Under the pieces are notes generated by a model. That model saw only the letters and a list, made by a program, of their open reading frames with translations, was not told the origin of the DNA and ran no database searches. This document shows positions 31,924 to 43,339 of a DNA stretch of 64,000 nt, one piece after another. Source of the stretch: Yarrowia lipolytica (lineage: Eukaryota; Ascomycota; Dipodascomycetes; Dipodascales). Made by a program: the position numbers and the translations under genes. Where the stretch lies: contig NC_090774.1 of NCBI RefSeq assembly GCF_001761485.1, positions 248,001 to 312,000 on the forward strand. The letters are read 5' to 3'. Position 1 is the first letter of the stretch. Each line of letters opens with the position of its first letter.

Positions 31924-33509
31924 CTCGAGGCGTGATGCAGAAATGAAGGGAAGCCGTGTGTCGTGTGGCGATGGAGAGGACGTCGGTGCCTAGCTACTGT
32001 AAGTGGATAAGCGAAAGAGCTCAATGCTAGCCGTGGGGGATATGCAAGTATTATGTTATGGCGCGAAAGACCGCAATCCAGGCTGAGAACTTAATGCATG
32101 TCTCATTAGTAGAACCTTGTCACCAAACTCCACGTGGCCAGTTTCGGAATATCAGATTTATGGACCCTGATATTTTTATTGGACCAGAGTGTGGGTATCA
32201 GTCCCGGAACCCCACCTGCTCAGCTCATTTTCTCTTAAATGGAGTTTCCGAGGCACCAAGGAGTTTCTTGTTTACACTGGCGGTAACCTTAGGGCGTACC
32301 TGCGTCGGACACGTGGATTTTACGTGCGAACTCATGCGTGAGAAACAAAGACCATGACAGCTCTCTCAAGTGCTCATCTTCTTCCCAGTTGTCCATATCT
32401 GGCCAGTCCAACAGACTGCTCGGCTGAAGAGGCTCCTAAAACGCGGCCCAGAACAATAGAAAAGGCTTGTATTGATGCAACCAAAAAAAAAAGACTCGCG
32501 TAAAGCCTACTTGAGTGAATTCAAAAGACTGCTGCTACTACAGTACTGCCGCTACCATGCCTTGTAATTGTATGAGGAAATGTTCGCTCCTGAGATTGTC
32601 CTCCCGTTTTTAATGTTTCAGGTTCGTGGGCATGTCGGTTTAGCCCAACTCTCACACACCCTACCCCAGAAACAGTGCATGTATAAGGATGTCTATCACC
32701 GGGGAATATACAGAACTAACCATTATTAGATATTGGTAATTAACACAAGTAACCTATGGACCCCTTTCACATACAATGTACCAGTACTTGCACACTGTAC
32801 CTCGGTTCACTGTCCTCTTTAGGTTCCTCCACCACTCTGGTCGCAATTCTCGCGTTGATGGTAAACAACTCAAGTACGATCTCTATTTTGGGTTGTCTGC
32901 TCCATCTTTGGAGCATTTATACTGTACGACTACCGAATGTAGCTACCACTGAGTATGCCTAACCATCTCGTTAAGATGTGTACCATTGAGGTATAACGAC
33001 AAGTGAAGAACATACAGAGCTGCTGTTGTAAGGTGAGGTCCGAACTTGCTGATTACGCGCTCAAATGACACTGAGACAGGGGGAACAAAGCGCCCCTCAA
33101 ACTTTTTTCAATGAGGGTATTACATTAGGGCCTGATCCGGTATCATTATTGCGAATTATGAACGTGCTTACAGAGAGATAACAGACGCTGCAGCTCCATT
33201 ACCCGTGAGTATCGCTATGCGATGAGAGCTGCATGCCAAGAGCTGTTGGAGGCCCCTATACGAAACTGACATAATATTGGGAGTGTGGCGTGCCATACAG
33301 TAGCTACACCTAAGTAATAGATACAAGAAGCATGGGATCCCGCTGTTTCTCAATTCTCAACTAATGGCCAAAAAAAGCTTCCTCGATCATATCGATTCTT
33401 CCCCGTCTCATCTACGCACAGTGCCCAATTCAAATATAAAATAGCATAGGTGTATATACTCTACTCGTGCAGACGATAAGAGCAATAAAACCAGTACATC
33501 GGTAGGTTC
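31924..33509. other. Intergenic region, ANP1 to phosphopentomutase
   Basis: No supported gene. A 99-codon open frame at 32058-32357 has an ATG but no homology that I recognise and no codon bias. An A-run lies near 32484-32492. A few ACAGTA and CTTGCAC words occur. The first 150 bases are the ANP1 promoter. Confidence 0.5.
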
Positions 33510-35297
33510 TTAGTGGACTCTCTGGAGTCCGCTTTCCTCAGGTCTCCACCACTCTTCATCCAGAGCATCCCAGGTCTCCTGGGCAAGCTCCTGAGCTCGC
33601 TCAGTGGAGGCGGCCTTAGCATCAATGTAAATCTTGAGCTTGGGCTCAGTTCCACTACCTCGAGCAGTGAATCTAATAAACTCATCGGGGTTATCGTGAG
33701 TGGCCAGAGTGGCAGTGATCATCTCAGTAGATGGAGAAACAGGAAGAGTGGGCTTGTGGTCAGGAGTGGTGGAGTCGTAACCAGTGGTAAGATCTCTCCA
33801 GCTGGTCACATCAAAGGGACCAATGGTCTTGGGGTAGTCGCCCTTCTGAAATCTACCTTTGAAGTAGGATCGAACATGCTTGAATGCTTCAGTGGTGAGC
33901 TCAGGAGTCTTGGCAATATAGTAGCCGTTCTTCTCAGCAAAATGGCCGTATTTGTCATAGAGAGAGTTGAGCTTCTCAATAAGCTTGGCGCCTCCTCCAT
34001 AGGCCTGAGCCAGCTGAAGGAAGACGAGTGACGCGCTCACGCCGTCCTTGTCATGTACACCGGGGAACATATATCCAATAGCCTCCTCGTAGGCAAAGGG
34101 CACAGTGTAGCCCTCCTTCTCGAGATCAATAGCTCGGTTTCCGATCCACTTGAAGCCAGTAAGAGTATCTTCATACAGGAAGCCCTCCTTCTCAGCCATG
34201 AATTTCAGCATCTGAGAAGAGACTGTGGAGTTGAGCATCGCAATCTTCTTGCCAGAGTTCTTGTACTGATCCCACTGGTAAGCAGAAAACAGGATACCAA
34301 TCTGGTTTCCAGTGAGCTGCACCCACTTATCTCCGTTCTCCTTGACAGCAACAGCGAATCGGTCAGCATCGGGATCGTTAGCAACAATGAGATCAGCCCC
34401 CTGAGCATCACCGAGTTTCATAGCGAGATCGAGCGCGCCGTGCTCTTCGGGGTTAGGGAATGCTACTGTGGGGAAATCGGGGTTGGGCTCCTGCTGCTTT
34501 CGAACAGAGAAAACATCTTCCAGAGGAATGCCAAAGAGCTTGAATGCCTCAATAGAAGGCAGGTAGCCGACACCATGCATGGCAGTGTAGACGACACCCG
34601 AAGCCAGAGGGCCGGAGGGCTCAAACTTGTGGTGCACCAGGTTCTTTAGGTTGTCGTTATACTTTTGCTGCATCTCTGTTCGGTTGTCGATAGTCTCTCC
34701 CTCAATGAGCTTGTCCAACTTTGACAGGTCCCATTCAAACTTGGTGGTCTTGTCAGCGAGAGCGTCAATCTCGGCGGCAATGCCAGTATCATGGGGAGGG
34801 ATAATCTGGCATCCGTTTCCCCAGTAGACCTTGTAGCCGTTGTCAGCCGCGGGGTTGTGGGATGCGGTCACCATGACACCACAAGAGGCTCCAAGGGCAT
34901 CAATGGCGAAAGGAACGATGGGTGTGTGGACAAGGCCCTTGAACAGGTACACCTTGAAGCCCTTGTTGACGAAGGCCAGGGCTGTGAGCTTGGCAAACTG
35001 TTCGGAGTTGTGCCGATGATCATGGCCAATGACCACACCCTTGGAGGTGGCGTCGGGGACTTCTCGATCTACGTAGGAGGCGAGTCCAATAGAGGCCTGC
35101 AAAACGGTCACGTCATTCATTCGCGCGAATCCAGCCTCCATTCGAGCACGAAGTCCAGCAGTTCCAAATGAGATCCGCTTGCTGAGCAGAGTCTCCAGCT
35201 GCTTGGTGTCATTGGCGGTCTGCAGATCCTCAATCTGCTTTCGGGTGACGGGGTTCTGGTCGAGATCAAGCCATTGCTTTACTAGAGTGGTTGTCAT
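33510..35297 (-). CDS. PRM15: Phosphopentomutase / phosphoglucomutase-2 type (Prm15/Pgm3)
   Basis: Alpha-D-phosphohexomutase family member of the PGM2/Prm15 branch, which in yeast mainly converts ribose-1-phosphate to ribose-5-phosphate when nucleosides are recycled. 595 aa from the ATG at 35297. Key parts: the phosphoserine loop TASHNPAADNGYKVYWG (Ser146), the metal loop NDPDADRFAV, the sugar loop EEAIGYMFPG, and the C-terminal phosphate site TARGSGTEPKLK. Yeast Prm15 is 622 aa. The sequence is clearly distinct from the classical phosphoglucomutase at 11668-13317, so the two are not recent duplicates. Confidence 0.93.
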   Translation of the reverse strand: MTTTLVKQWLDLDQNPVTRKQIEDLQTANDTKQLETLLSKRISFGTAGLRARMEAGFARMNDVTVLQASIGLASYVDREVPDATSKGVVIGHDHRHNSEQFAKLTALAFVNKGFKVYLFKGLVHTPIVPFAIDALGASCGVMVTASHNPAADNGYKVYWGNGCQIIPPHDTGIAAEIDALADKTTKFEWDLSKLDKLIEGETIDNRTEMQQKYNDNLKNLVHHKFEPSGPLASGVVYTAMHGVGYLPSIEAFKLFGIPLEDVFSVRKQQEPNPDFPTVAFPNPEEHGALDLAMKLGDAQGADLIVANDPDADRFAVAVKENGDKWVQLTGNQIGILFSAYQWDQYKNSGKKIAMLNSTVSSQMLKFMAEKEGFLYEDTLTGFKWIGNRAIDLEKEGYTVPFAYEEAIGYMFPGVHDKDGVSASLVFLQLAQAYGGGAKLIEKLNSLYDKYGHFAEKNGYYIAKTPELTTEAFKHVRSYFKGRFQKGDYPKTIGPFDVTSWRDLTTGYDSTTPDHKPTLPVSPSTEMITATLATHDNPDEFIRFTARGSGTEPKLKIYIDAKAASTERAQELAQETWDALDEEWWRPEESGLQRVH

Positions 35298-36326
35298 TTT
35301 GATAGTTGTTCTGTTGTTCGTAAGTGGAAGCTTTCAGAACGACTGCAAGGTTCGATAATGGATCGATGCATCTCCCAGGTTGTGAGTATTGAACCCAAAT
35401 TTCGGCACTTCCGTAGGTCCCAAATGAAAGGGCTTAAAAGAGGGCATGGGCCTCGTAGAACCAGTGACACTCGACATCGAAGCCGACCGAGCTCTCAATC
35501 GATGTTCACTGACCTAGCCATGACGGCATTTTCTCGATTTTGTCGCTAAGCTGCAACTACTGGACCGGTACCGATTCTTGTACAACTTCACACTGAGAAC
35601 TTCTTAGTCATCTCAAGAACGCACATAACTACAAGTCGCTAATTAAAAAACAAACAAACGGAAACACTGTTCTCATTACGGTATCCTTGGTAACACTTCA
35701 ATACAACATCTCAAGACTCAGAACCAACGATAATGCACCTCTGCTTCTTCCGTTGCCACTCTTCAATAAATCTCAGCGTCAACTGCAAGAAGACTCCACA
35801 ACCACCAAGGAACCGCAGAAAACATTAAAGTCGGTTACAGTACATACTGTGTAGATCTCTCCCCTGTCCCACTCTCACACTCACTTTAAAGTGTGCTTCA
35901 CTCTGCGCGACTGAGCAAATAAGACGACCATTGCGAGCACATTTACAAGCCATGAGCAAATTAGTGCGCAAATTGAAGATTTATATATAAGCCTGACTGG
36001 CCCTTGGCCTGTGCACATTCCAGAACACATATTACACATGATACCTGCAACTGCGCTTCTTGGCCACATTTCGACTTGACCCTGCCAAGATCACTGCACA
36101 CCAACATCATCACATCATGATTGTGATACCCCCGCAAAGTAAGATTCCCTACATGTATACAAGCACATGACGATACCATTGGACCTGGTGGTGGCCCTAC
36201 ATTCTCTCACACACAACAGCCTGTAAGTGTCTACTGTACATGCTGTGACATCACACACATCTCGGATTAGAACAGCAAGTGTTTCATTTTTTCATGGTCA
36301 TCTATCTGAGTCATTACATACATAAA
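35298..36326. other. Intergenic region, phosphopentomutase to SOD
   Basis: No supported gene. It contains CA-rich and AT-rich stretches and one ACAGTACATACTGT word at 35837-35850. The phosphopentomutase promoter lies at the left end. Confidence 0.5.
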
Positions 36327-37061
36327 TTAGAGAAGAGCAGCGGCGGCGAAAATGGCGGCACCACCGACAACAATCTGAGAAACACCAGAGATACCAGCAC
36401 CGTTGGCGTTGGCAGCAGCAGTTCCAGAAGGCTTGCCAGAAGCGGTGTGGTTGGAGGTGGAGTTTCCACCAGCAACTGCGGAGCCCTTCTTGAGCTCAAT
36501 GTTAGCGCAAGCAAGTCGGGAAGTGTTGGGGGCATGGATAACGACGGAGACGTTGCCGAGGAAAGCACCAATGCCGTCCTTAGTGGAAGCGTAGAGCTCG
36601 GTGTACTCAGTGTGGAAGTGGGTGGTGGAACCGTTGGCTGAGGGGATCTTGCCGTGCTTGCCGGAAAGGTCACCAACCTCACAAGTCTCTGGCTTGGAGG
36701 CGTCACACTCAGGCTTCTGACCTCGCTGGTAGGGGTCAAGGTGAGCCAAAGTGGCGGCGCAGGAGCCGTTGGCGGGAACGGGCAGGGCGTGGATGTGGTA
36801 AGGGTAGGGACCCTCGACGCCGTCGAACTTACCCTCAAGGTCGACCGAGACATCAACACCGGTTCCGTTCTTAGCAGCAGTGAAGGTGATCTTTCCCTTA
36901 ACGGTTCCCTCCTTGTCAAAAACGACCTCGTAGACTTCGCCAACGGGGTTGTCGTTGATGATGGCAGCATCGCCGAGCTTGCCGGTGACACCGTCGGTGG
37001 TGTTCTTCTGGGCCAGAGCAGCGGCGGCCAGGGTGGAGACGACAACAGACTTGAAAAGCAT
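36327..37061 (-). CDS. Secreted, GPI-anchored Cu-only superoxide dismutase
   Basis: Removes extracellular superoxide at the cell surface, by family analogy with Candida SOD4-6. 244 aa: a signal peptide (cleavage near Ala17), a SOD domain (about 24-190), a Ser/Thr/Asn-rich stalk, and a C-terminal hydrophobic GPI signal (VGGAAIFAAAALL) after a small-residue region (NANGAGISG). Copper ligands appear as HIH (89, 91), H107 in AHLDP and H176 in VVIH; Arg182 in SRLAC fits the catalytic arginine. Only four residues separate VVIHA from SRLAC, so the electrostatic loop of Cu/Zn enzymes is missing. The usual zinc-site histidines are not evident. Both points fit the Cu-only class. Four cysteines (101, 119, 127, 185) could form disulfides. 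Confidence 0.9.
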   Translation of the reverse strand: MLFKSVVVSTLAAAALAQKNTTDGVTGKLGDAAIINDNPVGEVYEVVFDKEGTVKGKITFTAAKNGTGVDVSVDLEGKFDGVEGPYPYHIHALPVPANGSCAATLAHLDPYQRGQKPECDASKPETCEVGDLSGKHGKIPSANGSTTHFHTEYTELYASTKDGIGAFLGNVSVVIHAPNTSRLACANIELKKGSAVAGGNSTSNHTASGKPSGTAAANANGAGISGVSQIVVGGAAIFAAAALL

Positions 37062-40000
37062 TTGTGTAATGTGCGAAAGCTATGTAAGGAAAGAAAAACT
37101 AAGATGGGGGGGGCAAAGTAGGTATTTAAGTAGACAGCGACAGAACACAAAAGGACGATCGATCTTCCCAAGATGAATGTCTGTGTTCCCTTATTAGGCA
37201 TGGGCGTATTATTAGACTTCCGTCTAGCCTTGGCTAAGGTACCGTGCATGGGATGCTGTACACGGAGGAGCTTACATGGTTATATTCAGGGGCGAACAGA
37301 TCTGAGTAAGTAAAATAGTCACGATACTTCAGGGTGTTGGTATTTTCATCGTATTTACTAGCAGATCTCAATGAATGTGTTTTTGATAATAGTCTGTCTT
37401 GTGTGGGAACATCGATTACCACCAGATGAACCGAAATGTATGTGTAGCCTCACATCTGCATGCGTTGATTGAAAGTCTAAAGAAACGTGAAAGCAGAGAA
37501 AGAAAGGCATCGGGGTAAAAAGTGTCGGTGGGTCCGTGTATCCAAAACCATACAAGACAGCTGCGAAAGTTGGGGTTGTAGGTATATATGTCGACTCTGT
37601 AGTTGTTGTAGATAGAAGGATGACGCGATACCTTCATTACGAATACCAATTACACCCACAAACAGTGCTGTTTCTCCTGGAATGCGTTATTTTTCCTTCC
37701 TGGGAATGATTATCAGATGCGGTTGTGTTGATTTCTCGTGTGGGATGCACAATGATGCGATTGACAACCGAAAAAGACAAAACGAGTGAGAAAGAATTAC
37801 AAGGAAATTACGGTAGGCGCGGAAAGAAAAAAATCGATCGCTAAGTTGAGAAGACGGGTAGAACGCAGATTCAATTGGCCAGATAAGACTGTTGTTTTGA
37901 AACATCCCCGCCCACCGCCGTGTAAGTGTACTCCAGATGCAGCTACAATAACACACTACCTGTTAAAACGCGAGAAACTGGAACCAATCAGTGGTGCACC
38001 TTGCTATGTGAAAGCCTCCATATTTTTTCTGCAGGCATACAAAGGGGCACACTCTTTTCGGGCGCGGGTCTTGAGACAAGCGTGCCACCAGGTACCAAAC
38101 TCTCAGCGCCCCTTCTTGGCAATTGACCAGCAGAATTCATGGCTCGGCAATGCCTACAGCCGTTGTTGGGGACCGTTCTCAAGAGTGACAGAGATGTAGT
38201 TCGCGGGGGTTCGAAAATAGCTCTAAAGGTTCCTGACCTTGGTGGCCCTAATGACCATTGCATTAAAGAGAAGGCCGAGGATCTACTCGTAGCTTTCAGG
38301 GCAGGTGAAAAAGCCAACCTCCACGGTTTGCATTTAATCAGATAAATCAACATTAGAAAGATCAGCAGGAAGCGTGTACTAGGGTCCAAACTTTGCGAGG
38401 AAGCGTTTTTATTGGGTCAAAACTGTTACCTCCACAGATTGAAGATCTCGGCTCTTCGGACTGCAGTTAACGCGACATGATTTTTAGAACTTCACTGTTA
38501 CTTGTAGCGTATTGTTGGTACTGCAACAATGTTCCGAGACTGATGCAAACCGCTGGAACCAGCAGGCCTAACGTAGTGTGACTCATGGCAGGATTTCCTC
38601 AATTGAAGATCTACGAGTACGAGCTCCGTCCAAGGTTCCGATGGAGTCTCAGTTTGTTCAGCGGAAGCGAGAAACGAGGAAACGAGCAGCAAGCAACAAA
38701 CGCTCACAGCTCTCGAGCATACTGGCGCATGTGCCGTGTATACGGGGAGAGTCGCATATAAGGGGTCTGATGCAACGCCAAATGAGAATTCTTACAAGAA
38801 TGCGTTGACGTCAAAAGCGCTGCCCACCTACAAGTAGTCCATGGACAAAGGTCTGGACACTGCGGTTCACGGTGGCTAATATTATGGCTTTCACACCAGC
38901 TTGTGCAATGACTGTTTACCTCACGGTTTGAGTCTGAGTCAATGGTTAGAGGAATACGGCGGCAAACCCTCCCCCTCGGCATGAGCCTGAGGGGAACAAG
39001 AGATAGGCAGTCATAAACCCAGCCTTGTGTCAAAACATCAACTATAAGAACCGGTTTTTTCCTTGGCCGATGTTCCTGGGTTGCTACAAGACGGAGAATA
39101 GCAGGTTATATGGCTATACACTAACAAGAGCGTCTCTTTAACGCTTCAATCTTATGCAGTGTCGAAACTGTTCCTTGATGACGATCCTCGGAGGAGGCAA
39201 CAAGCGCCTATGGGTCGTTACCCGGACGCGAGCACTCGTACAATACCAGCACATACTGTAAACGACACTCTAACTTTCGAGAGACCGAGCTTTTGGCTTC
39301 CAGTTACCCGGACCACCTGCACACGTACACACGGTGTGTGGGTGGTTTTGGAGTTACCGATCATAGCCGGGCCGTGGAATATAAAGCAGGTTGTCTTACC
39401 AGAATGAGGGACGGCTTGAAAGGTGGGTAAACGAAAGTTTTAGACAGCGACACAAGAGGTGGAGGTCTGCGTTTTATAAAACAAAGGAAAGGAGGCATGG
39501 ATCCACTGTTTTGATACCTTATCAGGGCGACTAAGAGATTATCCAGATATGAGCACCTCTGCTATTGCGCCTCCACCTTTCTGACGTGCGCTATCACGGT
39601 CGTATCGCTCTAGCCAAGCTCGTTTGGACAACTCCGATATCGCCAGTGGAGACATCTAAGCTTTGTCAGGGCCTTCCGCGCTTTTTACACAGGACTCGGC
39701 TTTAAATGTCATGTGATGTACGATACAGTATTTTTAGGTAGACATTGGAGATGCGAGCACAACGGTATATGTTGGCTACTTGTAGTGGTGTCAGCCCTGG
39801 CATTCCTCCTTTAAAGCTCACTTATCACGGCTCCCATGTATGCTGTACCTCGGCATGCTTACAAATTTGCCACATGTTAGTAATATATCCTTACGGTGAA
39901 CGTTGTCAGAGGTGACTAATTGACCCATTCTGCCGCTTAGCTGTAGGTGTTCTCGAACATTCATCTAATGGCGTGATAAACTCAACTGACCAAATGGTGA

Positions 40001-40499
40001 CTGAGGGGATGTAATAACAAGAGACGCTTACTGATCCGCAATATATATATGTGACACCACATATTTTCTCCTTCGTCGTCAAGACCACACTTGTCTCATC
40101 ACAGATCAGCATTTAGAGTGGATAACGACGCAGAGAAAGACCCCCACCAAGCGGTAGACTGTTGTCCCAACGCAGCATCTGAAAAATAACCGTAACCGCG
40201 CTTTCCCATATCACCTAATCCAACCCCAGATTCCGCAGGATCAGACATTACAACTTACTCAACACCACCGCGAAACACTCGAGGACTAAGAAACAGGCCC
40301 AGCATCACCGGCACTACCGAAATATTCCTGGAATCGGCGCTAGATTGTGATACTCCATCTCAAATTACTCGACTCACTTGCCAAGCCACCGACTCGGACT
40401 ATACTCCACACTTCGGCAGTTGAACGGCATAACCCCCGAAATCAAAATCAGCAAGAATACTGCTGATAATTACAGAGACTACTTTCCTGCATACACCTC
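37062..40499. other. 3.4-kb region without a recognisable gene
   Basis: Holds the SOD promoter (a TTAAATA on the minus strand near 37125) and the RIB1 promoter. Open frames of 60-137 codons occur, but they start at non-ATG codons or lack any motif. GGGGGTTCGAAAAT at 38207 recalls a pol III B box but has no companion A box. A 4-fold AT run (ATATATATAT) lies near 40041. Confidence 0.5.
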
Positions 40500-41450
40500 A
40501 TGAGCAAGCCTATTGATATTCCCGATACCTCCGAAGAGGTGTCGCAGATCGATCTCGTTTCGCCCACTTTCACGCCAACGGAGTCTCAGGTGGGAACCCC
40601 CGACGCTATCCCCGTCACAGAAGAAGAGTCGGGAGCACCAGTACTCAAGCTCTCGGCCACACTCCCAGAGGTCGAGTGTCTGGTGCGAGCCAGAATCCCC
40701 ACCACCAACGGAACCGAGATCTTCCTTCATCTGTACACCAACAATGTCGACAAGAAGGAACATCTGGCTATTGTTTTCGGAAACCACATCAGATCAAAGT
40801 CTTTGGACCGGCCACGAGAAGGCGAGACTGAGATGGACAGAATGACCCGAGGGGCTTACACAGGCCGACTCTTCCCTGGAAGACAGTCTTCCAAGGAAGG
40901 AGTCCCCTCCACCCGAACCCCAGAGCCCGCTTCCAAGGCTCCAGACACGACCCTGGTGCGAATCCACTCCGAGTGCTACACTGGTGAGACAGCCTGGTCT
41001 GCCCGGTGTGACTGTGGAGAGCAGCTTGACGAGGCAGCCAGGCTTATGGGAAACAAAAACTCCGGTGTCATTGTCTACCTGCGACAGGAGGGACGAGGAA
41101 TCGGTCTGGGGGAGAAGCTCAAGGCATACAACTTGCAGGATCTCGGTGCTGACACTGTACAGGCCAACCTGATGCTCAAACATCCCGCTGATGGTCGAGA
41201 CTTTGGCCTGGCAACTGCTATTCTGCAGGATCTGGACCAGACTAAGATCCAGCTGCTCACCAATAACCCCGACAAGATTGCCGCAGTTGAGGGACCTAAC
41301 AAGGAGGTCACCGTGGTGGAACGTGTACCCATGGTTCCTCTGGCCTGGAAGGACAAGTCCAAGGGTATTCACAGCGACGAGGTGGACGGCTACCTCCGGA
41401 CCAAGATTGAGCGTATGGGACATCTTCTCAGCGAACCCATGGCAAAATAA
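40500..41450 (+). CDS. RIB1: GTP cyclohydrolase II, first step of riboflavin synthesis
   Basis: Converts GTP to 2,5-diamino-6-ribosylamino-4(3H)-pyrimidinone 5'-phosphate, formate and pyrophosphate, in the cytosol. 316 aa from the ATG at 40500. After a variable 55-residue N-terminus come the conserved parts: [18 protein letters not shown] with zinc ligands Cys159, Cys170 and Cys172; the [20 protein letters not shown] loop (195-214) with the catalytic arginine; and [12 protein letters not shown]. The fungal insertion between the first strand and the zinc site is present. Length is close to yeast Rib1 (345 aa). No intron. Confidence 0.96.
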   Translation: MSKPIDIPDTSEEVSQIDLVSPTFTPTESQVGTPDAIPVTEEESGAPVLKLSATLPEVECLVRARIPTTNGTEIFLHLYTNNVDKKEHLAIVFGNHIRSKSLDRPREGETEMDRMTRGAYTGRLFPGRQSSKEGVPSTRTPEPASKAPDTTLVRIHSECYTGETAWSARCDCGEQLDEAARLMGNKNSGVIVYLRQEGRGIGLGEKLKAYNLQDLGADTVQANLMLKHPADGRDFGLATAILQDLDQTKIQLLTNNPDKIAAVEGPNKEVTVVERVPMVPLAWKDKSKGIHSDEVDGYLRTKIERMGHLLSEPMAK

Positions 41451-42750
41451 GACTGTTTGTACTATATGTTTCCAGTCGTTCCTAAGCATGAATAATTTTG
41501 CATATGTTCATCGTGCAAGCTACAGTAGGAACGGCTCAAGAATAACGAAGGATGTTTCAAGTCACCTGTTTGTGATGGGATCATCGTAGTTATGTATTTA
41601 AGATGATGACAATGACTGTAATGGGTGGGTAATAGAGTAAGTCGTTCTTGTAGAGTAGTTGTTTGTATTGTAGAAATGGTTAATAGAGACCATCAAGTGA
41701 ACCTGTGAACCAGGCTTTATGCGATTCATACTGCAGTGAACCACATGGGAGGCGTGACGGATACTTTCTACTTGAGACTCTTTAGACGTGCAAAAAAACA
41801 TAACACAGTAATTTCACAATTCGGCGCATCCTACGAGTAATACACTTGTATATATTCGTACAATGTACAGTACATACTGTACAGTATGTATACTGTGCCC
41901 AGTGGCTACCCGTTGTCACCTCCTACAAAGTCTGGTCTGAAACACAATCCATCCCATCCATGCATCCTTGTAATTATGCAGAAAGGCGGGGCAATAACAC
42001 TTTCGCATGTGATTAAAAGGGTATGGTCAAGGCAAAGCGTCATCGCAATCTCCAATCACCTCAATCATATTCCTACTCTGTATACTCTATCACACCCTCT
42101 ATGAATAGACACTCTTTACGGCGCTTGGAGTGCATGTAGTCTATCTCCGCTCTTTCTAAGTCAGCATCGGTGATATCGGAGAATTGGTTGATAGCAACTT
42201 CCGCAAGGAACAGATTCAAAACAGACGACTGCGCAATTTATACTGTAGCTATCCACTTCCAAAGGGCTTCAACCTGTGGCTCCCGTATATGGGTTGTCAT
42301 GGTCTTCAATGGTTTACCAACCCCAGCAACTCACTGTAACTACTTTACAGTAAGTGTTAGTTCTGAACCGGTACGGGCTGTGGGGAGGGTCACGAGAGAA
42401 TGCCATTTTTTGCTTTGTCTAACTATTACAAATGCTCCTAATTCTCCAGGAGATAAGGGGGGTCTAGGCCACGCAGTTAAGACGCTGCCACCGGTTGTTT
42501 TTGCCAGGCAACAGTGGCCCGCAGCTCTCGGTTCGGGTAGCTGCACAGTGCCGTTATTCGCCGCTCGTATTCATTAATAATACGAGGTCTGCAGGCAAGT
42601 TGAACCGATGTTTTGGGGGTTTAGGAGGGCCACTTGACCCTTTAACCCTTGCTCTGAGCATTTAGCCTGCTCTCTCTCTCCCAATGCAATGCTTACAGTT
42701 GTGAAGCCTATTTCGTGGCGGACCCTTAACACAGTACCGCCAGCCGCATC
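41451..42750. other. Intergenic region, RIB1 to glutathione peroxidase
   Basis: No supported gene. A 20-bp perfect palindrome (TACATACTGTACAGTATGTA) lies at 41871-41890. A 135-codon open frame at 42170-42577 shows no homology and no codon bias. An ATG at 42684 opens MQCLQL and stops; another at 42689 is in frame with the peroxidase. Confidence 0.55.
41871..41890. repeat. 20-bp perfect palindrome of the ACATACTGT word
   Basis: TACATACTGTACAGTATGTA is its own reverse complement. The same core recurs in other intergenic regions of the window. Confidence 0.8.
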
Positions 42751-42757
42751 TATAAAG
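42751..42757 (+). promoter_or_regulatory. GPX3: TATA box of the peroxidase gene
   Basis: TATAAAG sits 82 bases upstream of the ATG at 42833 but downstream of the in-frame ATG at 42689. It therefore favours the shorter protein as the main product. Confidence 0.6.
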
Positions 42758-42832
42758 AGAACCATCAGTGCTCTTCAATTCCACCTCAGACACCCCAGTC
42801 TTCCTTTCAATCGACTTCGAACAACACACACA

Positions 42833-43339
42833 ATGTCCGCCGAGAAAACCAATACCGCTTTCTACAACCTCGCTCCACTCGACAAGAACGGAGAGCCTTT
42901 CCCCTTCAAGCAGCTTGAGGGCAAGGTCGTGCTCATCGTGAACGTCGCCTCCAAGTGTGGCTTTACTCCCCAATACAAGGGCCTTGAGGAGGTCTACCAG
43001 AAGTACAAGGATCAGGGATTCACCATCATCGGCTTCCCCTGCAACCAGTTTGGTGGCCAAGAGCCTGGTTCCGCTGACGAGATCTCCTCCTTCTGTCAGC
43101 TGAACTACGGCGTCACTTTCCCCGTTCTTCAGAAGATCAACGTCAACGGCAACGACGCCGACCCCGTCTACGTCTACCTGAAGGAGCAGAAGGCTGGTCT
43201 GCTGGGCTTCCGAGGAATCAAGTGGAACTTTGAGAAGTTCCTGGTTGATAAGCACGGTAACGTCGTCGACCGATATGCTTCCCTCAAGACCCCCGCCGGC
43301 CTCGAATCCACCATCGAGACCCTCCTCAAAAAGCCCTAA
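42833..43339 (+). CDS. GPX3: Glutathione peroxidase-like thiol peroxidase (Gpx3/Hyr1 type)
   Basis: Reduces hydroperoxides with thioredoxin or glutathione; in yeast Gpx3 also senses peroxide for Yap1. 168 aa from the ATG at 42833 (MSAEKTNTAFYNL). Peroxidatic Cys42 in ASKCGFTPQY, conserved FPCNQFGGQEPG (Cys70), resolving Cys88 in SSFCQLNYGVTFP, and WNFEKFLVDKHG near the end, as in the 2-Cys fungal enzymes; there is no selenocysteine. The frame is open upstream to an ATG at 42689, adding 48 residues (MLTVVKPISWRTLN and more) that are basic and hydroxylated, like a mitochondrial presequence. The TATA box at 42751 lies inside that extension. The short start matches family length (163 aa in yeast), so it is preferred. 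Confidence 0.95.
   Translation: MSAEKTNTAFYNLAPLDKNGEPFPFKQLEGKVVLIVNVASKCGFTPQYKGLEEVYQKYKDQGFTIIGFPCNQFGGQEPGSADEISSFCQLNYGVTFPVLQKINVNGNDADPVYVYLKEQKAGLLGFRGIKWNFEKFLVDKHGNVVDRYASLKTPAGLESTIETLLKKP

Noticed and set aside
32058-32357. 99-codon ATG frame upstream of ANP1
   Set aside because: No homology that I recognise and weak codon use; could only be rescued by transcript data.
37786-38199. 137-codon open frame in the SOD-RIB1 gap
   Set aside because: No recognisable domain and composition like the surrounding intergenic DNA.
42170-42577. 135-codon open frame between RIB1 and the peroxidase
   Set aside because: Non-ATG start, no motif, no codon bias.
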